Assembly: GCA_951799425.1 (NCBI GenBank)
Contig: OX637403.1
Coordinates: forward strand, 31,598,811 to 31,662,810
DNA: 64,000 nt
Reading direction: 5' to 3'
From: Ilex aquifolium
Lineage: Eukaryota > Streptophyta > Magnoliopsida > Aquifoliales > Aquifoliaceae
Positions 56,803-64,000 of this stretch are shown in pieces; position 1 is the first letter of the stretch; every line of letters starts with the position of its first letter. The notes beneath the pieces are model-generated. The model was not told where the DNA came from. It made no database searches and saw only the letters and a list, made by a program, of their open reading frames with translations. Position numbers and translations under genes: made by a program.

Positions 56803-59800
56803 TCTATAATATAAAACAGAGCGGCTTCAACATCCAACGGCCACTAACACTCCAATTTAAATTAAATGGTTCAGATTTCATCAACATTCATCCAACTTAA
56901 TCTAATGGCTCACAATACATCTCACAAAATCAAAATCCCTACGCTCTCAAACGGCCGCTAGACATGACTATACCTACACTCACACGACACCCAACCCAAG
57001 CCAAACTCTCTCTCTCTCTCTCTCTCTCTACAAGACCAGCACCTTCTCTACTCTCTCTCACGGTCTCACCTCTCGCTCTGCCATGGCTCAACCATGAAAG
57101 GTCGCACAGGTAGCTTCCTCTCACACGTAGCCACCGCCACCGCCACCGCCACCGCCACAGCCACACCTCTCCCAGGTATCCCTCTTCTCTCCCCCAAAGG
57201 TCTCCCCTTTCTGCGCAGCACAACCCCCCATCTCACCTCCTCTGCGCAACCCACCCCTCCCCCACTTAACGAACCCCCGTCCCTCCATCTCTCCTCCTTC
57301 TGCGCCATCCCCTACTGCGAGTACCCACCATCTGAGTTGCACCAAAGCCATCCATCATCCAAAGATCAACCGAGTCCGACTCATTGATCCTCCAAACTAA
57401 GATTGGAGTATTCTTCTTGGTATCCTATGTTGCATTTCTGCATTTAGGTTTTGATTACTGTAGTTCATTTTTGAAATTGGGAAATCATTTCTTTTATATA
57501 ATCATTCTTTGCTTTAACTTTGGTTAGAACCTTGCTCTGTAACACAACATGTTTTGATTGGTACCGTAGCCTTTCCCCATTCATAATAGTACTGTAACAC
57601 AACATGTTTTGATTTGTTCTGTTTTTCTTATAACAGAATTTTTCTGTTTTGTAACAGAAAATTCTTTTTTTTTCTTGTAAACAGATTTTTTTGTTTTTTT
57701 GATTCTTGGAATTTCTAAAATTCATTCAATAAAATTGCTTTGGTTTAAAAAAAAAAAAAGGTATGAGTTTTTTTTTTTTTTTTTCGAATTCAATAGATAT
57801 TTGATTGGTTTATAGTTCGATGCTAGGTGATTGGATGCAATTATGGTGTTGGGTAGTGGTGCCATTTTGGTGGTGGTGGTGGTGGTGTCAAACATCACAG
57901 GTGAGCATGAGTTAAGGTGAGAATATTTACAGATGTTACTTCCTTGCTAGACAAACTAATATTGGGTCCTCTTGCTTAGTTTTACTTTTACTGGGTTTCT
58001 TAACTTATTTTCGTTTGACTTTTGAAATTCTATTTGCACATTGCTACTGTTTGTGCAATTGTTGCTCCATGAATAATTGAATTCTATGTCTTTGTTCTCT
58101 TTGTTACTCATCGGACTATAGTACTTGGACTTGGGTTAGATTGCATTCTAATTTAGATATACTTAACAAGTCTCTAATTGTTCATTTTGAGACTTTTTAA
58201 CTTTTGCTACTCCATTTTGTTTTTTTGATTCAATTGCAATTTAACTATTTTTCCTCTTTCTATCATCATCTTGGTTTATGGTTTAGGATCTCAATCTACA
58301 CTAATAAGACACAAGTGCATCTTTATATGAATTGCTGCTATGTCTAGAGTTTTCATATATTGTTGTATCGCTCTTGAAATTCTATCACCATTTGTGTTAT
58401 AGTTAGTGTCTAACATATTATGAAATGAGATTTTTGTATGAACTACTAAAGTGCATTTGAAGGTTAGATTGTTCCTTTTAATTTAAATTTCATTTTGTTG
58501 GACTTCCTTAGTTTTTTGTTATATGTTCTACTTATCATTTTTTCGGTACTTAAGAATTCTGGAGAAGGGTAATAGGTGACTGATTAAATATCCCCCTTTT
58601 TTATATCGCTTAAGGTTTTGGGGGGTAAATAAGGGTGTAATTTTAGAATGGGATCGTGATATGATATTGGTGTATTTTGGGCCGTGCTTTCTTTGAACAT
58701 GCCTATATCACTTACGAGCCTTTAAATTCTTTGTGAATTGAATTGATTTTGCTTTATTTTTAGTAACTTTCTTGGTTTTTTTTTTTTTGTCTTTGGTGGC
58801 TTAATCTTGAACTTCATTGCTTCTTTTGCCTTAGGTCATTCTTTGTGTTACTGTTCAATCTAGCGTGTGACAAATATTTTGATAGCCGTTATATGTTTCT
58901 GGATGTGATTTTCATATGTGGTTATATATACATGTGCACCTTATATGAATTGTTGTTATGTATGGGTTTCCATACGTTGTCGTATTGTTTTTGAATTTCT
59001 TTCTACTTCAGCATTTGTGTTTTACTTACTGTCTAACACACTACCTGTTGTGAATTACTGTCAAATTTTCTTGGTTTGTTGTCATTTTGAATTTGATTTG
59101 ATTAGGTTAAATTTGAATGTGCTTGAATTGATTGTTGTTCCATTGGTACCATTGAGGTTACTTATCTCTTTGCTTGCGAGTTGTGCTTATTCAATTTGTT
59201 ATTTTATTGTCATTCCTTTGCCTTTGTTTGTGTGAAATTTAGAATTTTGACAATTTGGTTTGTGTAAATTTTTGAATTTTCACATGTTAAAATTTAGAAC
59301 TTATGTTAGTTTAGTTGACATGTCGTAGACCAAGAAGGGGTTCTCTATCATTGTCTTACTACCCAAGTTGTGCTTCTTTATTTTGTTGTGTTTGACTTTT
59401 TACATTGCACAGAGTGAATGCTTATGGAAGTGTTGATTTAATGTTAATTTATGTTTAATTTTTTCTTTTCGTTACATGTCTGAAGTTTTGGGTTTCAATA
59501 TGTTTGGTGGAATAAAAAAACTGTCATTTTGGCAACTTCTTCTCATTCCTTCGATTCAAGATGATTCCTTGAGTTGATAGTGGCAATTGTATTATTTTCT
59601 AAGGTAAATTTTTACTTCCACAAAGTAGATTATTGCCTTTTTTAATGTTTTTTTCCACAAATGGTAACTTCTGGGAAACTTTAGATCCCAGAGTTAAATG
59701 TAGGTATATTTTCATGGTGGTACATATAGAAGTTAAAGACTCATATTGAGTGTGCTTTCTTTTTGGTGGTATTTGATTGAATGTTATGGTTTTGAATATG

Positions 59801-60170
59801 AAATTTCTTTATTTGATGTTGAGAGTAGCCCATCCAAGAACGAAATGGGGATTTTGATTTTTCTAAATTTGTTTGTTATGAATTGGAATTTATTGATTCG
59901 GGTGACCAATGGACGTGGGCATGTTTGTGTTTCTGTTTGTGTGTGTAGAGATAGTGAAGAAGGAAAAGGTGTGTGTGTGTGTGACAGAGAATGTGTGAGA
60001 GAAACATGGTGATGGAAGAGGAGAAGGATGAAAGGGCAAAAACTATGTAGGTGGTCTTCCTTCCAACTTGAAATCTATTTTAGTTAAACTTAGAAATGAG
60101 GATTGAACTTATAAGTAGAGTATGCTAATAAAAATAGTATGCTCATCTGATGTGACTGAGGCTTGAAATT
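56803..60170 (+). other. Candidate Helitron 5' end, then T-rich stretch without a gene
   Basis: TCTATAATATAAAACAGAG begins right after an A at 56802 and is followed by CCAACGGCC and TCTAATGGCTC words, resembling plant Helitron 5' ends. A CT run (57004-57028) and a CCACCG tract (about 57130-57158) follow. From 57400 to 60170 the DNA is T-rich like a plus-strand intron or UTR, with no coding block that I recognise. No hairpin-plus-CTAG 3' end was found inside the window. Confidence 0.35.
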
Positions 60171-60191
60171 GTTGATATGTATTGTTTGCTA

Positions 60192-61107
60192 GAATGGAGG
60201 GTTAATGTTCCCAATGGGACATCCCAGGTTTTAGTGCCAGAATCCGGGGCACTGCAAAGAGTATGTAGAGGACTTCAGGGGCTAATTGTAGGATTTGTGT
60301 TGCATATTTGGAATTTTCTAGAGAAGGCTTGGAATTTAGCTGTATCTGAGCCTAAGAAGGTTATCCATTGTGTTAAAGTAGGGATGGCACTTTCTTTTGT
60401 CACTGTTCTATTACATGAGGCCTTTGTATGAAGGTGTTGGAGGCAGTGCTATGTGGGCAGTTATGACTGTTGTGGTAGTTTTTTAATACATTGTTGGTAA
60501 GTACTAAATTCCCTACTGTTTAGTCAATTTCTATGTTCCTTTTGTTTGTCTTTATTCATATAACAACATGTACAAAGTGAAATTGAATGCCAAAATTTCC
60601 TTTAGATTTCATCTGTTAGTTTGATTTCCTATTGCTGCAGGTGCAACACTCTGTAAATGTGTTAATAGAGCAACCGAAACATTTCTTGCTGGATCTCTGG
60701 GTATTGGTGTTCATTGGGTTGCAAGTCAGTCTGGAGAAAAATATGAACCCATGATTCTTCAACTCTCAGTTTTCCTTTTTGGTGCGTCGGTGTCTATGCT
60801 TATTCATTTTTGTTCTTTTTTTGCCATTAGTAGTAAAATCAAAAGCCTCAGCAAGCCTTAAACACAATTCTAAAAAATCACCTATCTTTCTTGCAGCGGC
60901 TGCAGCGACTTTCTCTAGGTTTATTCCATCAGTGAAAGCTCGATTTGACTATGGTACATTGCTGATGGAATCTTATTAATTATCATGTGGTTTAGAATAT
61001 ATGAAGTTCCATTAGCCTAATAATGTAGCGATTTTCGAAATTATGCAGGCCAATTTTGCTAGATGGGAGCCTGCACATGGGCACTTCAACTTCGGACATC
61101 CATGGAT
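60192..61107 (+). pseudogene. ALMT (aluminium-activated malate transporter family) pseudogene
   Basis: ALMT proteins are anion/malate channels of plasma membrane or vacuole. Exon 1 (about 60192-60496) encodes VPNGTSQVLVPESGALQRV and KAWNLAVSEPKKVIHCVKVG, then loses frame near 60412. The shifted frame continues YMRPLYEGVGGSAMWAVMTV until an in-frame TAA at about 60484. Exon 2 (60641-60781) encodes LAGSLGIGVHWVASQSGEKY. Exon 3 (60897-60953) encodes TFSRFIPSVKARFDYG. The exons with the remaining membrane helices are missing; the next recognisable piece is the cytosolic block ANFARWEPAHGHFNFGHPW (61049-61107). A frameshift, a stop and an internal deletion make this non-functional. Splice sites are retained, so it is a DNA-level copy, not a processed one. 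Confidence 0.85.
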
Positions 61108-63259
61108 GTCCCATTGGGAACATTAATCCCGGATTCTGGCAAGAATTTTTTTTTTTGGTTTCTTTTTGATCTAATTGATATGTATTGTTTGCTTTTGTCT
61201 TTGTTATTTTTCCAGCTACTGTTTTTGGCAAACAAATTTCTTTGCTCATGCTTCACCTACATATGCTCAAGAAGATCGATTTAGTTTTTTTCAGTTCAAT
61301 TAAAACCATGTTGGTCATTTTCTTATGTCAAGTACCAAAGAAAAGCGAACTTCTGTTTCATGTCCTGAGCATGAGGGCAAACACTATGTACGTGATTGGG
61401 GTTCTAAATTTGATCTTTCCATGGAAAGATTTTTTCAAACACTCTTGCTCAACATCAAAGATGGCAGCTAATTAGGTTGGGGCAGACTCCAGGACAACTC
61501 TAGCTAAATTTTTTGGGATTATAAATTCTTTGAGGACAATTTGTGAATATAAAATAGGCTTTACAAGGTTGACTCTAGCCAAACTACGGCTAAATTTTTG
61601 TTCTTTTGGTGGTTCCATGTTGATGATTGAGCACTACACCTGCAGAAGTAGGAGCATTTGCACCAATATTATACACTCTTGGGTATTCTCTTTCTTGATG
61701 TTCTTGGTTTCATTTTTTTTTTTTTGTTGTTTTTTTCTGGTTATATTTATTCGCTTTGTCAATTTCATTGCCATCTTTTTTCTATCATCTGTGTTTTTGC
61801 AGTATGCTCAAGAACTTGATTTTTTTGCAAGCTGTCATCTAATGACGCGATCATGTGAGGTATGGCCATAAGTTGCGATATTTCCTTAAAATCTGTGGCT
61901 TTTGTGTTGATTTTGCTTGGATAGTCGTTAGGTGAAGTCTACAAATTTTTTGTTTTACGCATTCAGATTTACACCAATTGAATTGAATGATTGATAGTGT
62001 GTGCACTGATTTCTTTTGTCTGATTTTGTTCTTCAATTTTTTGTTTGATGCTTGAGATTAAATGTGTTGTTTTATTGGCTTGATTACTACTTTGGGAAAC
62101 TTTTGCTTGTTTTCACTTCTCATAGACGTGAATCTTGCAATGAAAAGTGAGGTTGATCATTAAATATGGATCTAGAGAGGGATCAAGAATGTTCATAGCA
62201 GTCCCTGAGGTGAGTTCATTGGTTTAATCTACGTTATTTTATTTGATAGTACGTTTTAGGTAGAGAAAAAAGAAGTCATATTTTACGAGATATAGACGAA
62301 GAGGGGTTTTGTTTCACAAAGGAAAAAGCTCACCAGAGAGTATTTTACGAGATACATATCTACCATTGTTCATCTTTTACGAGATACATATCTACCATTG
62401 TTCATTGATTAGCCATATATACATATCTCCACCTTTGTAAAATGTATCAATGAAACAGTTTTATGCTACTTTTTTAGTTTGTTGGTTCGAGTCCATTAGT
62501 TTAAACTGGTTGTGATTGTTCTATTTTTAATAGCCGAGAAGTCCTTATTTGTGCATTCTAGCAATGTTGTAATTATAGTATTGGTCTGTAGTGAATGGAC
62601 TATTTTGCTTACCTTTTACATTTTTGGATTTTCGTGAATAATAAATAGATGAATTTATGGTCTAACTATTAGTTTCCCATTTTATTTTTACCTTCTTTTT
62701 TAATTTTTCTTTCTTTTTGCTGTCGAGGTCATGGGCAGTAGTTGATTGATGAATGGCGAAATGAGTGTTTTTATGTTATAGCGTGTGTTTTATTATAGTT
62801 ATGGGAACCGAGTCACTCTCACATCTCCCACCCCTTTTCACAGGGTAAAAAAAACTGACCAATTGCAGAGAGTATCTTTGAAGGCACAAAATCATAAAAG
62901 CTTGTCTAAATTTTCGAACAAATTTTCATAGGTGGAGGTTATGGTGGTAGGTTGGTGGTAATGGTTGTCTATAACAATTTGTTTTTTTTTTTTTGAAAAT
63001 TTGAGTTGTTCTCTTAGAATATGTAATTGGTGATTAATTTTAAATTATTTTGCTTTCCCTATAAGGCTTATAAGTTTTGCTATTGGTTGTGATTATGCTT
63101 TTTTAGTCATGATTTTTTTTGGGGAGGGTTAGAAGTGATGAGTTATGGTCACAACTTGGTAATATTGGAAGGGTTGGAAGGGATGTTTAAGAAATAGAAG
63201 AGTTTGGTGGTGGTGGCAGCTTAGACCTTTACATAGAGATATTATTTAGACTAGACATT
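61108..63259. other. T-rich region without a recognised gene
   Basis: One 46-codon plus-strand frame (61331-61471) has coding-like composition but I do not recognise it. A 33-base tandem duplication lies at about 62340-62406. Otherwise it is intron-like or spacer sequence. Confidence 0.4.
62340..62406. repeat. 33-bp tandem duplication
   Basis: TTTTACGAGATACATATCTA and the following CCATTGTTCAT occur twice in direct succession. Confidence 0.85.
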
Positions 63260-63794
63260 TTTTTGAGTTATATAGTGCAACAGGCACAACCAAATTTTTA
63301 GTCTTGCTGGTTTTTTTTCCTTCGGCTGGACTACTTTAGCTGGCCTCACACATCTGGATTTCTTTTAGCCGGAATACTTCAGCCAAATTTCTTCTTCAGC
63401 TGGAATTTTGTGGATTACATGGCAGCAAGCTATTTAAACCTATTCAAGGTCTCCCCTTTGCAGCTAGAATCTTTGGCTTCTTTTCACATCAGCTGGTTTT
63501 TCGAATTCATTAAATCAGCAGCAGCAGCAGCTAGCTCAGTATTTTGTGCACTAAGGAGTCTTGCCCAGCTGGACTTCGACCAGGGACTGCTGTTGTTCAC
63601 GTCACTATTCAGTCAGTCTGCTACCCACCAAATCTTGCTTTGTTCAGAAGACTTACATGGGTTGGCATCATTGATGCTCTTTGAATGGTTTAAAGGGAAG
63701 CTGCAAGCAAGATTTCTTTGGAAAAGCTACCCATCACTTTATTTTGTTTTTAAAGTAACCTCTTAAAGTTCTTTTATGTAAGGGGCAAGGTTTA
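63260..63794 (+). other. Possible LTR or other retroelement fragment
   Basis: It contains GCTGG-rich words (AGCTGGACTT, CAGCTGGAAT), a TATTTAAA box near 63431 and, after 63800, an AATAAAA polyadenylation-like signal, a layout typical of an LTR. The 118-codon frame at 63410-63766 has no family resemblance. The paired LTR is not visible. Confidence 0.35.
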
Positions 63795-64000
63795 TGCCCT
63801 CCCCTACTCTTTTTATAATTTCGTTTTTTAATAAAATTTGCCCTATATGGGTTTAATTTTAAAAACAAAAACCAAATAATCCTAAAGGCACTATGCAACC
63901 AAAAAAAAATCGCAATTATTTGGTTTTTGTTTTTAAAATTAAACCCATATAGGGCAAATTTTATTAAAAAACGAAATTATAAAAAGAGTAGGGGAGGGCA
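63795..64000. repeat. Perfect 86-bp inverted repeat with 34-bp loop at the window end
   Basis: The arm at 63795-63880 (starting TGCCCTCCCCTACTC) is the exact reverse complement of 63915-64000. The spacer is 63881-63914. No mismatch is seen over 86 bases, and the right arm may continue past the window. Either a very recent inverted insertion, a young foldback element or an assembly chimera would explain this. Confidence 0.95.

Noticed and set aside
57094-57387. 97-codon plus-strand frame starting MKGRTGSFLSHV
   Set aside because: It is low-complexity (Ala-Thr run from a CCACCG tract, then Pro/Ser-rich) and lacks a splice partner with a known domain. It was considered as a possible captured first exon but is not supported.

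Overview
This is nuclear DNA from a flowering plant, probably a woody eudicot. It is AT-rich and gene-sparse, and the genes have many introns with plant-type T-rich introns and GT/AG (occasionally GC/AG) borders. There are long GA/CT and poly-G simple repeats and a heavy load of plant transposable elements: copia and gypsy LTR elements, SINEs, MITEs and a Helitron. The encoded proteins are close to Arabidopsis families, but I cannot name the species from sequence alone. Exon structures below were assembled by eye from splice sites and reading frame, and every internal codon phase was checked for closure.

Layout. (1) 1-1440: 5' LTR and internal part of a minus-strand copia-like element running off the left edge. 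(2) 1897-3287 (-): ubiquitin-conjugating E2 enzyme of the UBC4/5/6 type, with its last exon not visible. (3) 6806-8800 (-): small RING-H2 E3 ligase with an acylation-type N-terminus and a non-coding 5' exon near 9.95 kb. (4) 10.7-19.8 kb: a transposon nest. A SINE sits in the left end of a TIR element; that TIR element is split by a 5.1-kb non-autonomous gypsy-type LTR element; a second TIR copy and a foldback MITE follow. (5) 20524-22906 (-): SAP30-like (AFR) subunit of a Sin3/HDAC complex. (6) 24-27.4 kb: intergenic, with simple repeats, SINE-like pieces and a short Helitron. (7) 27402-30244 (-): SR45a, a Tra2-like splicing regulator. (8) 33417-41094 (-): the large subunit beta-adaptin of AP-1/AP-2, 15 coding exons, 903 aa. 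(9) 42553-55423 (+): XPB, the TFIIH helicase, 20 coding exons, 772 aa, head-to-head with beta-adaptin. (10) 55.4-64 kb: repeats, a broken ALMT (malate/anion channel) copy that may have been carried by a Helitron, and a perfect 86-bp inverted repeat ending exactly at the window edge.

The genes are housekeeping loci (ubiquitination, chromatin, splicing, vesicle traffic, transcription/DNA repair) with no operon-like relationship. The E2 and E3 lie next to each other on one strand, but a functional link is only a guess. I saw no convincing new defence or metabolic system. The unusual material is in the transposon architecture, two GC-AG introns, a duplicated splice acceptor in an SR45a intron, and the terminal palindrome.
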